Counted from the first letter of the stretch, positions 1 through 9,133 are shown. The stretch: 64,000 bases of DNA from Anaerolineales bacterium (GCA_020634155.1 JACKCI010000002.1:806001-870000); one strand, 5' to 3'. The notes: generated by a model from the letters alone, not told the origin. A program made the numbers and translations.

Positions 1-1982
1 TGACCCCCGAAGTCATCGGCTTCAAGCTACATGGCAAATTACAAGAGGGTGTGACCGCCACTGACTTAACCTTGAACGTGGTGCAAATGCTACGGAAGAA
101 GGGCGTGGTCGAGAAGTTTGTGGAGTTCTACGGCCCCGGCTTGAGCAACATCAGCTTGCCTGACCGTGCCACCATTGCGAATATGGCCCCTGAATATGGT
201 GCTACGATGGGCTTCTTCCCCGTCGATTTTGAGACGATTGACTACCTGCTCCGTACCAACCGCAGTCCCGAAGAGGCCCAACTGGTCGAAACTTACATGA
301 AGGCCCAAGGGTTGTATCGCACCGACGAGACTCCCGACCCCATCTTCACGGATACCCTTGAACTTGACCTCGCTACCGTTGAACCCAGCATGGCTGGCCC
401 CAAGCGCCCCCAAGACCGCGTCGTCTTGCGTGATTTGCAGGGTGATTTCCGCCAATCACTGACGGGTCCAGTGGGGGCCAAGGGCTTTGGCTTAGGTGAA
501 GACAAGCTTGATGCCAAGGGCACCTATGCCGATAACGGTGATAGCATGGACATGAAGCATGGCGCAGTGGTCATTGCCGCCATCACCAGTTGCACCAACA
601 CCAGCAACCCCAGCGTGATGTTGGCGGCGGGCTTGGTGGCGCGTAACGCGGTCAAGAAGGGCTTGACGGTACCGCCCTATGTCAAGACTAGCCTTGCTCC
701 CGGCTCCAAAGTTGTGACTGAATACCTCAACAAATCCGGCCTGACCGAGTATCTTGATGCGCTCGGCTTCCAGACCGTCGGCTATGGTTGCACGACTTGT
801 ATCGGCAACTCTGGCCCCTTGCCCGATGCGGTGGTCAAGGTGGTTAAAGACAGTGACCTCGTGGTAGGGGCCGTCCTCAGCGGCAACCGCAACTTTGAAG
901 GCCGTGTTAATCCCTTTACCCGCGCCAACTATCTGGCCTCTCCGCCGCTGGTCGTGGCCTATGCCTTGGCTGGGACACTCGACATCGACCTCTACAATGA
1001 CCCGCTTGGCATCGGCAGCGATGGGCAGCCTGTCTATCTCAAGGATATTTGGCCCACCCAAGAGGAAATCTTGGAGACCGTGCAAACCCAGATTTCACCA
1101 GAGATGTATGCCAAGCACTATGGACGCGTCTTTACGGATAACGCCACATGGAACGACATCCCCAAGTTTGAGAGCGAAGTCTATCCTTGGGATGAAAGCT
1201 CGACCTATGTCCAAGAGCCGCCTTTCTTCATTGACCTCACCTCCGATGTTCCCGCCTTGCAGAGCATTCACGGGGCGCGGGTACTGGTCAAGGTTGGCGA
1301 CAGCATCACCACCGACCACATCTCGCCCGCAGGGTCTATCCCCAAGGACAGTCCAGCAGGTCAATATCTGATTGAGCATGGTGTGGAACTGCGCGATTTC
1401 AACAGCTACGGCTCACGGCGTGGCAATGACCGCGTGATGACGCGTGGCACCTTCGGCAATATCCGCTTGCGGAATCAAATCGCTCCCGGCACCGAAGGCG
1501 GCTGGTCAACCTACCTGCCCACCAACGCCGTCATGAGCATTTATGATGCCTCATTGATGTACAAGGAAGACAACACCCCCTTGGTCGTGATTGCGGGCAA
1601 GGAATACGGCACAGGTTCGAGCCGTGACTGGGCCGCCAAGGGCACCCTGTTGCTGGGTGTCAAGGCAGTGCTGGCCGAGAGCTATGAGCGCATTCACCGC
1701 AGCAACTTGGTCTTTATGGGGATACTACCTCTCCAATTCAAGGATGGGCAAAACGCAACTACGCTCAACTTGACAGGCCGTGAGACCTTCGATATCGAAG
1801 TGCCGGATGACCTCAAGCCTTGGCAAGATGTGACGGTGACCTTCACCCGTGAAAATGGCACGACGGGCAGCTTTACGATGGTGGCACGTGTCGATACACC
1901 CGTTGAGGTGGATTACTACCGTAATGGGGGTATCTTGCACACGGTTTTGCGGAATCTGTTACTTGCGGATCCGATGGCCTAG
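1..1982 (+). CDS. acnA: aconitate hydratase, 5'-truncated by window edge
   Basis: Cytoplasmic [4Fe-4S] enzyme interconverting citrate and isocitrate in the TCA cycle. The frame is open from base 3 with no start, so about 659 C-terminal residues are visible; the family is usually near 900 residues, so roughly 240 are missing. Cluster-ligand motifs TSCTNTSNP (near base 576) and GYGCTTCIGNSGPL (near 780) are present. The C-terminal swivel domain shows GDSITTDHISPAGS and the substrate-binding KEYGTGSSRDWAAKG. The internal GTG at base 51 is only an apparent start, because family-typical sequence (PEVIGFKLHGKLQEGVTATD) runs through it. A terminator hairpin follows the stop. AcnA/IRP-type assignment is firm; whether it acts in the TCA or methylcitrate cycle cannot be told. 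Confidence 0.96.
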   Translation, partial: TPEVIGFKLHGKLQEGVTATDLTLNVVQMLRKKGVVEKFVEFYGPGLSNISLPDRATIANMAPEYGATMGFFPVDFETIDYLLRTNRSPEEAQLVETYMKAQGLYRTDETPDPIFTDTLELDLATVEPSMAGPKRPQDRVVLRDLQGDFRQSLTGPVGAKGFGLGEDKLDAKGTYADNGDSMDMKHGAVVIAAITSCTNTSNPSVMLAAGLVARNAVKKGLTVPPYVKTSLAPGSKVVTEYLNKSGLTEYLDALGFQTVGYGCTTCIGNSGPLPDAVVKVVKDSDLVVGAVLSGNRNFEGRVNPFTRANYLASPPLVVAYALAGTLDIDLYNDPLGIGSDGQPVYLKDIWPTQEEILETVQTQISPEMYAKHYGRVFTDNATWNDIPKFESEVYPWDESSTYVQEPPFFIDLTSDVPALQSIHGARVLVKVGDSITTDHISPAGSIPKDSPAGQYLIEHGVELRDFNSYGSRRGNDRVMTRGTFGNIRLRNQIAPGTEGGWSTYLPTNAVMSIYDASLMYKEDNTPLVVIAGKEYGTGSSRDWAAKGTLLLGVKAVLAESYERIHRSNLVFMGILPLQFKDGQNATTLNLTGRETFDIEVPDDLKPWQDVTVTFTRENGTTGSFTMVARVDTPVEVDYYRNGGILHTVLRNLLLADPMA

Positions 1983-2001
1983 TTCGACGTAGAATCACAA
2001 T

Positions 2002-2033
2002 AAGGGCGGGGCTGGTTTTCGGTCTCGCCCTTT
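2002..2033 (+). terminator. probable intrinsic terminator after aconitase
   Basis: AAGGGCGGGG pairs with TCTCGCCCTT (10 pairs including two G-U) around a loop of about 11 bases, 20 bases after the aconitase stop. The T tract is short (TTT), so termination may be partial. Confidence 0.55.
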
Positions 2034-2136
2034 GCTACACACCACAATCTTAACCATTTTCTACCATCGCCTATGGTAATCTCCTAACCTTGCTTGCATA
2101 ATTAGGGGGATAAACAGGATATGGAGTGCAAAAGCG

Positions 2137-2967
2137 ATGCCGACCCTCATCCGCAGTGAACGCCAGACACTGCGAGCGATTCAAGAACATCGGTTGCTGC
2201 GTTGTCGTCGGGCGGGGGCTGCTTATACCCAAATCAGCACGGTTGGTGTGGTTTACCATAGTGAACGGGCTGATGCCTCGCTCAATCTCGTGACGCCTCA
2301 TCAAGGGGTGGCATGGACACGCGGTGAAGACCTCAAACAAGGCTTCAAACTCTTAGAGCGACGAGGCCGCACCCCACGCCTTGAATACCTACGTGGCTTA
2401 TTTCCTGAAGCCTTCTCGCGTCAACTGGTCCTTTATGGATTGCAGCATGAAGCCGAGGCCGCTGTGTGGCTCTACTCACCCATTCAAGGGCCATTCCCAG
2501 CAGGTGAGTCTCCCTTTGGGCGGCCTGTTGAAAATGGCTACCTAGAGGGCTTTAATGTTGAGGAGGTCAATACCCAGCGCACCTTGGGAATTTGGTTACG
2601 GATGTTTCGCTCGGCGGCCTATGGCGTTGATATTCCCAGTGTTGATGTCCAAACGGTTGAGGCTCTACAACAAGAGCGTGTCAATGGCGATAGCATCTTC
2701 ATTCTCGGCTACTATCACAACACCCCTATTGCTGCTCTCCAGATTGTGATTGGGCCAAAGGCGGCGGAGATTATCGAACCCGCCATTATTGCGCCTTGGT
2801 CGGGCATGGGCTTTGAAGAGATGATGATGGCCTTTGCCATGCAGTTGCTCCAGATGCGGAACCGCGAAACAGTCTATATTGTTGCCAACAACGATACCAT
2901 TGGCTCACGCTATCTACGCCTTGGCTTTATCCAAATCACTCAGGTGGTCACCTATGTCCAAGTTTAG
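2137..2967 (+). CDS. GNAT-like acetyltransferase-fold protein
   Basis: 276 residues, no signal peptide or membrane segment. The C-terminal half has the look of a GNAT fold: an alternating strand pattern, then ANNDTIGSRYLRLGFIQI near the end, which matches the usual GNAT ending in which a residue-rich helix precedes a conserved L-Y/R-x-x-GF. The N-terminal half is unlike standard acetyltransferases and may be a second, degenerate copy. The canonical acetyl-CoA loop (Q/RxxGxG/A) is not obvious; the nearest is PWSGMGFEEMMM. A GGAG lies about 10 bases before the ATG. It overlaps the next gene by 14 bases, suggesting co-translation. Substrate unknown. Confidence 0.7.
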   Translation: MPTLIRSERQTLRAIQEHRLLRCRRAGAAYTQISTVGVVYHSERADASLNLVTPHQGVAWTRGEDLKQGFKLLERRGRTPRLEYLRGLFPEAFSRQLVLYGLQHEAEAAVWLYSPIQGPFPAGESPFGRPVENGYLEGFNVEEVNTQRTLGIWLRMFRSAAYGVDIPSVDVQTVEALQQERVNGDSIFILGYYHNTPIAALQIVIGPKAAEIIEPAIIAPWSGMGFEEMMMAFAMQLLQMRNRETVYIVANNDTIGSRYLRLGFIQITQVVTYVQV

Positions 2968-3745
2968 CTGGTATTTTATCCCTTATGACCCAACTGAGGG
3001 TATCCGCCAAACCTTGCTGGATACTGGCTATAAGTCCTATGACCCTTTTCCGGGGGGGAGTGGCTCACCAATTGGCAAGGTCACCCGCTTGCGGCTGTTT
3101 GTCAGTCCTGTGATTGATGGTTGGCATAAAGTCTTGATGGCCTTAGAGGATACCTTCCCTGCTGAATTACAAGCCGCTTTGCCAGACCTACTCACCGCGC
3201 AATTGCTCGATGATTACCACTTTCAGGTGGGGGTTGGCGGGCACTGGGGACTAGAGACCCTTACGCCTTATCTGCGCTCAGATTGCAGCCTTGATACTGT
3301 GCAACAAGCCGCCACTGGCCCTGTGCAAGTCGCGCCACCCGTCTCGCCTGAATTAGCAAACTTACCGCCCGACATCCAGCAAATGGCCCAACAATCGGGC
3401 GTCAAAGCGGTGCAGGTTGATAAAATGATGGACAAGATGTCTAAGCGTATCATGAAAAAGCTGCCTGAAGATGACACCAAGCAGGAACAAGTGCGGGCTG
3501 CCCTTCAAGCCAGCCAAGGGGCCAACTGGCAGAGCGCCGCAGGTCAGCATTTGCGGGCGGTGATGGCGTGTCTCACGGTGCCGGAGCAGTGGTATCGTCC
3601 CGACTGGCAATCGCTGGTCAATGCTTATCAGGTTGCCCGCCAACAACAGCGCAAGATGCCGCTTCTGCCCGGTGACGACGCTATGCTTAAGCAAGTGACG
3701 GATGCGCTCGACTATTCGCCGTTGTATTTTTATCTCAAAGCCTAG
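2954..3745 (+). CDS. hypothetical cytoplasmic protein
   Basis: 263 residues from the ATG at 2954 (MSKFSWYFIPYD). A longer reading from 2834 is rejected because it would lie almost entirely within the upstream GNAT-like gene. I do not recognise a family. The middle is Pro/Gln-rich (SPELANLPPDIQQMAQQSG) followed by a Lys/Met-rich helix (DKMMDKMSKRIMKKL). The ends look globular, with many Trp and Tyr (WYFIPYD, EQWYRPDWQ). No membrane segment. The gene starts inside the previous gene, so the two are probably functionally coupled. Its stop overlaps the convergent NYN gene by 4 bases. Confidence 0.75.
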   Translation: MSKFSWYFIPYDPTEGIRQTLLDTGYKSYDPFPGGSGSPIGKVTRLRLFVSPVIDGWHKVLMALEDTFPAELQAALPDLLTAQLLDDYHFQVGVGGHWGLETLTPYLRSDCSLDTVQQAATGPVQVAPPVSPELANLPPDIQQMAQQSGVKAVQVDKMMDKMSKRIMKKLPEDDTKQEQVRAALQASQGANWQSAAGQHLRAVMACLTVPEQWYRPDWQSLVNAYQVARQQQRKMPLLPGDDAMLKQVTDALDYSPLYFYLKA

Positions 3746-4239
3746 TCGCTATCTTCCCCAAACAGCCGCAGCCATTCCTCGACTTCAGCTTTAGAGAGGC
3801 GTGGTTCGGCTTTGGTGGTCGGGATACCTTGGTGGGATTTTTTCTTAGCAGGGGGAGCGTTGAGAGTCTGGGCGAATTGCTGGGCGGTGATGATTTGCAT
3901 CTTACGCTGGCGGCCTGTGTCAGCCACCATTGTATCGGATGTGACCAGTATCCAGCCTGCTGGATTAGACGCCTTGCGAATCATATTGATAATCACCGCA
4001 TCAGCGCTAGAGTTATTGGGCGCAAAATGAACTTGGACGCTGGGGGTTGAGAGAGTCTTTTCGTAGCCAGCAGGTAGGCCGCTATCAAAAACCACCGTCA
4101 GCTTCTTGCCAACACGCCCGGCAAAGCCCCGTAACTTGAGGATAAGCTTTACTTCATCATCGGGGTCAGCCAAGTCAATATCAGGCAGTTGCCCAATTAC
4201 ATTATGTCCGTCGATTAAATACACCACCAAGGCCCTCAT
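3742..4239 (-). CDS. YacP-like NYN domain ribonuclease-family protein
   Basis: 165 residues. The N-terminus YLIDGHNVIGQLPDIDLADP is the hallmark of the NYN (PIN-like) nuclease fold, with the first catalytic Asp in IDGHN. Further acidic residues follow at VVFDSG, NNSSADAVI and LVTSDTMVAD, the order expected for the PIN/NYN metal site. The family (Bacillus YacP/Rae1-like) cleaves RNA, in some cases on the ribosome. The C-terminus (PPAKKKSHQGIPTTKAEPRLSKAEVEEWLRLF) is a basic linker followed by a short helix. It is transcribed alone, convergent with the gene at 2954 and divergent from the gene at 4299. The exact RNA target is unknown. Confidence 0.85.
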   Translation of the reverse strand: MRALVVYLIDGHNVIGQLPDIDLADPDDEVKLILKLRGFAGRVGKKLTVVFDSGLPAGYEKTLSTPSVQVHFAPNNSSADAVIINMIRKASNPAGWILVTSDTMVADTGRQRKMQIITAQQFAQTLNAPPAKKKSHQGIPTTKAEPRLSKAEVEEWLRLFGEDSD

Positions 4240-4298
4240 CGCTGCTTTATGATTATGGTGTATAGTAATAGGCTCAAAGTCAAGAGGTTAAATCCAAC

Positions 4299-4907
4299 GT
4301 GAAACGATTACTCATGATGACGGTGGCAGGATTCATCCTTGCAGGAGCCGTCTATCTGTGGCGGCAAGGGCCAGATGATTCAGTTGGTACCACCGACCTC
4401 ATCGGTCAGACCAATTTTGAATTGCCTTCCATTGGCTTTGCCAAGGTTACGGCGGATTACACATGGCAATTTCCGCAAGACTACGGCCCACATTCGGCCT
4501 ATCAGCGCGAGCAATGGCAAATCAAGACCCTTGATGATTGCCCAACGCCCTTTAGCTTAACCATTGAGCGCGTCTCCGTGCTGTCTGAAGATTTCCCCCA
4601 AGTGCGCTCTTCAGCATGGGCCACCCGCAGCATCTTGACCGCCGACCTCACTCAAGGCGACACCCGCAGCACGCGTGCCAGCCGTGCTGTGCTTGGCTTG
4701 GCAGGAACCGATGAGCAGCAGGTTTGGGTCGAGGACTGGTCATGGAACTGGGTGTCAGGGCATCTGCACACCGATAGCCTTGATATGACCCTAACGTTAG
4801 GTGAGACCACTGAACCAACCACCGATGGCACATGGCACCGCTATACCCGCACCGGACAAGCTGATACTGGCTGTTCCGTTGAGTTAACACACCAATTTGG
4901 CACATGA
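4299..4907 (+). CDS. membrane-anchored or secreted protein of unknown function
   Basis: 202 residues. Residues 1-20 (KRLLMMTVAGFILAGAVYLW) form a signal anchor or uncleaved signal peptide, with no clear signal-peptidase or lipobox site. The rest is hydrophilic and rich in Thr and Trp (WVEDWSWNWVSGH) and looks like a beta-rich extracytoplasmic domain with two Cys (DDCPTPF, DTGCSVEL) that could form a disulfide. No family recognised. The last 4 bases overlap the start of the DNA glycosylase gene (ATGA), so the two are translationally coupled although no functional link is evident. Confidence 0.8.
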   Translation: MKRLLMMTVAGFILAGAVYLWRQGPDDSVGTTDLIGQTNFELPSIGFAKVTADYTWQFPQDYGPHSAYQREQWQIKTLDDCPTPFSLTIERVSVLSEDFPQVRSSAWATRSILTADLTQGDTRSTRASRAVLGLAGTDEQQVWVEDWSWNWVSGHLHTDSLDMTLTLGETTEPTTDGTWHRYTRTGQADTGCSVELTHQFGT

Positions 4908-5497
4908 CACTCCATCAAGATTTCTACGCCCGCAATGCTTGTATCGTCGCCCGTGACTTGCTTGGCACACGCCTCGTCCATCGTGTGGATGGGGCCATCC
5001 TAAGTGGTATCATTGTGGAGACTGAAGCCTACACTGGACTGGATGACCTTGCCTCACATGGGCGGGCTGGTCAGACTCCGCGCAACCTACCGATGTGGGA
5101 GGAACCGGGGTATGCCTATGTCTATCTGGTGTATGGCATGTATTGGCTGCTCAATGTGGTCTGTGAACCCATCAACCAACCCGCAGCGGTGCTGATTCGG
5201 GCCATTGAACCCGAAACAGGGCTGGACATTATGCAGGCTAACCGTCCCAAGGTGCGCCAACCCCAATGGACAAATGGCCCTGCTAAACTGACATTGGCAC
5301 TGGGTATCGATTCGCGCCATAATCGACTCAATATGACGGATCCAACCAGCGGGCTATGGCTAGAGACCTCTACACCGATTCCTGATGAGCACGTGACAAC
5401 GGGGCCGCGTATCGGCCTTGGCAAGCAGGTACCCGAACCTTGGTTGAGTGTTCACCGCCGCTGGTGGATTGTCGATAACCGCTATGTATCTTGCTAG
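4904..5497 (+). CDS. mpg: DNA-3-methyladenine glycosylase (AAG/MPG family)
   Basis: 197 residues, the usual length of bacterial AAG. It excises 3-methyladenine and related alkylated or deaminated purines to start base-excision repair. Diagnostic stretches: VETEAY with the catalytic Glu (about residue 41), DDLASHGRAGQTPRN, then YAYVYLVYGMYWLLNVV, which contains the intercalating Tyr region. NGPAKLTLALGID is the family GPAKLTxALGI signature. It starts inside the stop of the preceding gene (ATGA overlap), and the NUDIX-like gene follows 9 bases later. Glycosylase plus a NUDIX-like protein could form a small nucleotide/DNA-quality operon, which is inference. Confidence 0.93.
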   Translation: MTLHQDFYARNACIVARDLLGTRLVHRVDGAILSGIIVETEAYTGLDDLASHGRAGQTPRNLPMWEEPGYAYVYLVYGMYWLLNVVCEPINQPAAVLIRAIEPETGLDIMQANRPKVRQPQWTNGPAKLTLALGIDSRHNRLNMTDPTSGLWLETSTPIPDEHVTTGPRIGLGKQVPEPWLSVHRRWWIVDNRYVSC

Positions 5498-5506
5498 GAG
5501 CGCCTC

Positions 5507-6112
5507 ATGATAAGGGTTAGTTGTGCAGCCCTTTGTCGTTTTATGGTTGATGACCGTTATCTCTTGCTGCTCAATAAAAACCGCCGTGCCAAAAACATCT
5601 ATGAACTCTCGCCTGTGGGAGGCGCTTTAGAGTTCTACAACCCCGCCTTTCTTCAATCTTTGAGTGCAAAGTTAGAGAACCCTGACACGCAAGACCTCCG
5701 TTTTGAGATTGACTCCCCGCGGCTGGAGACCTTCCGTGACTGGTTTTATCGGCGCGAGGAACGCGAGACGGACCCCTACCGCGAAATTCATGAGGAGTTG
5801 GCTCATGAAGCCAATGTCGTCTATGACTTGCGCCGTGAGGATTTGGACATCCGCTTTCTGCACATTACCGAAGACCAAAAAACAACGCAACGCCAAGGGC
5901 AAACAGGGCTATTCACCCACTATTTTCTGGAAATCTTTGAAGTGAAGGTGCTTTCAGAAAGCGTCAAGTTGCGGTTGAAGCGAGCCAAACCGTCTAGTGG
6001 GGTGTTGCTGGTTTCAGAGGCAGTTGTACAGACAGGCCAATCCATTGAATTGAATGTGGATGGCGCGGTGCGAGCCGTGAAACTCAACACCGCCGCCCTC
6101 TTTAGTCCTTAG
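5507..6112 (+). CDS. SMODS-associated-NUDIX-like protein
   Basis: 201 residues starting after a good AGGAG. The beginning (IRVSCAALCRFMVDDRYLLL, then LSPVGGALEF) is the first half of a NUDIX fold, and REIHEEL at about residue 94 is the core of the NUDIX box (REUxEE). Between the GG and the REIHEEL helix lies an insertion of some 45 residues ending FRDWFYRREERETDPY. This split box with an F-x-x-WF...RE segment resembles the SMODS-associated NUDIX family known from CBASS anti-phage loci, where it is thought to sense or process nucleotides. The usual Gly after the box is Ala (HEELAHEA). No cyclase or effector gene lies beside it. Family call is from memory of the pattern; a plain NUDIX hydrolase is the alternative. 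Confidence 0.72.
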   Translation: MIRVSCAALCRFMVDDRYLLLLNKNRRAKNIYELSPVGGALEFYNPAFLQSLSAKLENPDTQDLRFEIDSPRLETFRDWFYRREERETDPYREIHEELAHEANVVYDLRREDLDIRFLHITEDQKTTQRQGQTGLFTHYFLEIFEVKVLSESVKLRLKRAKPSSGVLLVSEAVVQTGQSIELNVDGAVRAVKLNTAALFSP

Positions 6113-7171
6113 TTAGCGATAAACACCGCTCGCCCAAACATGTACCATCGGCTTATCATAGCCACCTTCTGCGCTCCAATTGAAAACCCAATAGGAGTCG
6201 CTGATAGTCAAGTTAACGCAGCCATGACTATGCCGATAACCAAAGCCGTCATGCCAATAGGTACCATGCAGGCTGATGTCGTTATCAAAGTAAAGCGTCC
6301 AAGGCACATTCTCAAGGCTATAGAAATCCTCTTGGCCCTCGGCACCGCTCATCGGCGCATTAGCAATCCGCGCCCAAGTCTGGAAAGTACCCTCGTTAGT
6401 TTCCCAATCAGGTAGGCCGCTAGAAATCAAGGTAGCGAAGACAGGGGTATCGTTCTCATAGGCCACCAAGACCTGCTCATAGAGGTCTACGGCGAACCAG
6501 CGCCCTTTGATGCCTTCAGGCCGTTCAATAAAGAGGGCCTTTGCTACGTAAATCTGCTTGACCCACATCTCCGGTCCAATCAAATACCAACGCCAGCCGT
6601 CAATCTCAACAGTGGTATAGATGTTGAAACGGCTGTATTTGGGCAGGCGGGTCGCGTCAGGATTTTCTGGCCCACCGGGGTAGGTACTGGGGCGCACGGG
6701 ATAGACAACCCATGCCATTGTATAGGGCGAATCAGGATTAACAAATACGCCTGAGAAGGTACTCGGCTGCACGGTCGCTACATCAGTCGCAACCACCCAC
6801 TGATTAGCGTTGATTTCCACCCAACCCGCTGATTCGTTAGTGACGCTCACATAGTTAAAGCCCGCCGCAACAAAACCGACCTGAGCGCCATTGGGGGCGT
6901 TATAAATGGCGGTTCCATTCGGATTGACCAAGCGGCGGAAGTTGAACCGCTTTAACTCATTTTCATTCGGGGGCAGTTGGCGGACATCGGGCGTTGGATA
7001 CAGCAGCATTTCATCCAATAATTCTTGATATTCCACCACAGGTAATCCCGCCCAACACCCTGCCTCATTCGGGCTATTCAAGCAACTATCGGCTTGAGCC
7101 GAACTGCTTGGGGGCCAGAAGGGTACCGCCACACTCACCACAAAAAGTATCAACCACAACCGTTTTAGCAT
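6113..7171 (-). CDS. secreted L,D-transpeptidase (YkuD domain)
   Basis: 352 residues. A Sec signal peptide is clear: KR followed by LWLILFVVSVAVPFWPP and an SSSAQADSC cleavage region. Residues about 75-150 look like an SH3-type segment (IYNAPNGAQVGFVAAG, GWVEI). The catalytic YkuD domain is C-terminal, with HGTYW followed after 8 residues by SHGCVNL, the HxnSHGChN signature with the catalytic Cys. Such enzymes make 3-3 peptidoglycan cross-links or attach proteins to the wall outside the membrane. A strong AGGAG lies 5 bases before the ATG. The gene is convergent with the NUDIX-like gene (adjacent stops) and has its own likely -10 box upstream. Confidence 0.92.
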   Translation of the reverse strand: MLKRLWLILFVVSVAVPFWPPSSSAQADSCLNSPNEAGCWAGLPVVEYQELLDEMLLYPTPDVRQLPPNENELKRFNFRRLVNPNGTAIYNAPNGAQVGFVAAGFNYVSVTNESAGWVEINANQWVVATDVATVQPSTFSGVFVNPDSPYTMAWVVYPVRPSTYPGGPENPDATRLPKYSRFNIYTTVEIDGWRWYLIGPEMWVKQIYVAKALFIERPEGIKGRWFAVDLYEQVLVAYENDTPVFATLISSGLPDWETNEGTFQTWARIANAPMSGAEGQEDFYSLENVPWTLYFDNDISLHGTYWHDGFGYRHSHGCVNLTISDSYWVFNWSAEGGYDKPMVHVWASGVYR

Positions 7172-7203
7172 CCATGTATCTCCTTCGTAAGTCCGTTGCT
7201 TGC

Positions 7204-7209
7204 ATTATA
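7204..7209 (-). promoter_or_regulatory. possible -10 box for L,D-transpeptidase gene
   Basis: Perfect TATAAT on the minus strand about 32 bases before the ATG, giving a 5' leader of about 25 bases with a strong ribosome site. No good -35 is present at the right distance, so this is tentative. Confidence 0.35.
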
Positions 7210-7249
7210 GGACAAGTTGAACGTCCGTATTCTTTCGCTCAATGGGCGT

Positions 7250-9124
7250 TTAACCTATGCTATGCTGCGCTAAAGCTTCGACAACCTCCGCCGCAAGGTG
7301 ATATTTGGTAAAGGGTGGCATCAGATAGGCCCCATGCACCACCTCACGCAACTCCAGCAGCAACTCTTGGGCAACCTTAACGCCCTCTGCTGTAGGGTCA
7401 TCTGCTTGCTCAACCCGTTGCATAATCGGCTCTGGAATGAACACACCCGGCACCTCATTATGCAGGAAGGCAGCATGGCGCGGATTAAATATCGGCAAAA
7501 CCCCTGCCAAGATGGGGATAGGCGGCTCACTATAGGTATCTTGATAGATACGGATAAAGCGCTCGGCTAGGTGGGCCTCATAAATTGGTTGCGAGAGGGC
7601 GAAGTCAGCGCCTGCTTCAGTCTTCTTATGCAGCAACTTGACCTCGTTCTCAATATCCGGTCGATTGAGGTTGAGGGCTGTCCCCACAAAAAAACTGGTG
7701 GGTTGGTTCATGGTGTTGCCTGCTTGGTCAAGGCCAAGGTTCAATTGCTGCTTGACGATTTGAATGAGGCCCGACGGCACCACATCATGGGTATCAAAGG
7801 CGTCGGGATAGTCCCCAATGTGGGTGGGGTCGCCCATCACTACAAAGATATTGCGAACACCCAAGGCATGGGCTGCTAGTAAGTCGCCTTGCACCCGCAA
7901 GAGGTTGCGCCCCCGTGTGGGGAAGTGCAACACCGTCTCTAAGCCAACCCGCCCCTGAATCAGATGTGCGACGGCCCAAGGACTCATTCGCATCCGTGCC
8001 ATTGGGCTATCCGAGACGTTAATCATATCAACGCCCGCTTGACGCAACATCTCGGCGGCTGCGACTACCTTCTCAGTCGCACTACCACGCGGGGGAGCCA
8101 TCTCAACCGTGACCACAAACTTTCCGCTGGTCAACTTGCGCTCTAGCTCAGTGGGTTGAGCCGTATCGCCATTACGCCCATTAACATCCTCGTCCGCCAC
8201 CGCCATCTGAATCAGGGGTAGCCGTTCCCGTTCTTCATCCAAGGCCTTCCGCATGGCGCGGATATGGTCAGGAGTGGTACCACAACAACCGCCAATGACC
8301 TTGGCTCCACTCGCCGCAAAAGTTAGCGCGTAATCGCCAAAATAGTCCGGTGTGGCGGGATACATCAGCCGCCCGCCAATCATCTCCGGCCAACCCGCAT
8401 TGGGCATGACCGAGAGAGTGGCTTCGGGGATGGTCTGGCGGAAGGTGTGGACAATGCGCTTGAGTTGAGCGGGACCGCTACTGCAATTGGCCCCCACAAT
8501 ATCAGCCCCCATCCGCAGGATTTCATTGGCGACATAGGCAGGCGCATCACCGAGCAGGGTGCGGTCATCGCGGGTGAAGGTCATACTTGCCAGAATCGGC
8601 ACCTTGGGGTTGATGTCGTGTGCTACCTTGATGGCGACCTCTATCTCCTTGAGGTCACTGAAGGTCTCAAAAATGAGTAAATCAACACCCGCGTGGATGA
8701 GCGCCCCGATTTGCTTACGAAAGGCATGGTAGGCCTGTGCTTCAGTCACACGCCCCAAAGGTGCCAAGTAGGTACCCAGCGGCCCAACTGCCCCCGCAAT
8801 GTATAAATCATCACGGAAGGTGGCCTCAACCACCCGCCGTGCCAATTCAACACCTGCCTCATTAATCTCAATCGTTTCATCCTCGCGGTTGAACTCTTTG
8901 AGTTTAAAGGGGTTGGCGCTAAAGGTATTGGTCTCGATGATGTCGGCCCCCGCGTCAATAAACTGGCGGTGGATTTTCGCTACCACGCCGGGGTCAGTGG
9001 TATTCAGCGCATCGAAACAACTCCCCATCCGCACGCCCATTTGATGGAGCATGGTACCCATCGCCCCATCAGCAAGGATGGGGCGGGGCTGGGCCAAGCG
9101 GTCACGAAAGGGTATTTTTGCCAT
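7250..9124 (-). CDS. yitJ: bifunctional homocysteine S-methyltransferase / 5,10-methylenetetrahydrofolate reductase
   Basis: 624 residues, matching the YitJ-type fusion. Residues 1-290 form the homocysteine methyltransferase barrel: ILADGAMGTMLHQMG at the start, GANCSSGP, and the zinc-binding GGCCGTTPDHI. Residues about 330-620 form the MTHFR barrel (VVTVEMAPPRG, FVVMGDPTH, FALSQPIYE), which would reduce methylene-THF using NAD(P)H or ferredoxin through FAD. It lies 9 bases after metH in the same direction and must share the upstream SAM riboswitch. MTHFR supplies the methyl-THF that MetH consumes, so the operon closes the methyl cycle. The N-terminal domain duplicates MetH's homocysteine module and might use S-methylmethionine or another donor. 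Confidence 0.94.
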   Translation of the reverse strand: MAKIPFRDRLAQPRPILADGAMGTMLHQMGVRMGSCFDALNTTDPGVVAKIHRQFIDAGADIIETNTFSANPFKLKEFNREDETIEINEAGVELARRVVEATFRDDLYIAGAVGPLGTYLAPLGRVTEAQAYHAFRKQIGALIHAGVDLLIFETFSDLKEIEVAIKVAHDINPKVPILASMTFTRDDRTLLGDAPAYVANEILRMGADIVGANCSSGPAQLKRIVHTFRQTIPEATLSVMPNAGWPEMIGGRLMYPATPDYFGDYALTFAASGAKVIGGCCGTTPDHIRAMRKALDEERERLPLIQMAVADEDVNGRNGDTAQPTELERKLTSGKFVVTVEMAPPRGSATEKVVAAAEMLRQAGVDMINVSDSPMARMRMSPWAVAHLIQGRVGLETVLHFPTRGRNLLRVQGDLLAAHALGVRNIFVVMGDPTHIGDYPDAFDTHDVVPSGLIQIVKQQLNLGLDQAGNTMNQPTSFFVGTALNLNRPDIENEVKLLHKKTEAGADFALSQPIYEAHLAERFIRIYQDTYSEPPIPILAGVLPIFNPRHAAFLHNEVPGVFIPEPIMQRVEQADDPTAEGVKVAQELLLELREVVHGAYLMPPFTKYHLAAEVVEALAQHSIG

Positions 9125-9133
9125 GTGGTGCCT

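Noticed and set aside
2834..2953. Longer start for the 2954 gene
   Set aside because: Would lie inside the GNAT-like gene; the ATG at 2954 gives a 14-base overlap and a sensible N-terminus.
5507..6112. A CBASS anti-phage operon
   Set aside because: Only the NUDIX-like gene resembles one; no CD-NTase, effector or Cap genes are adjacent.
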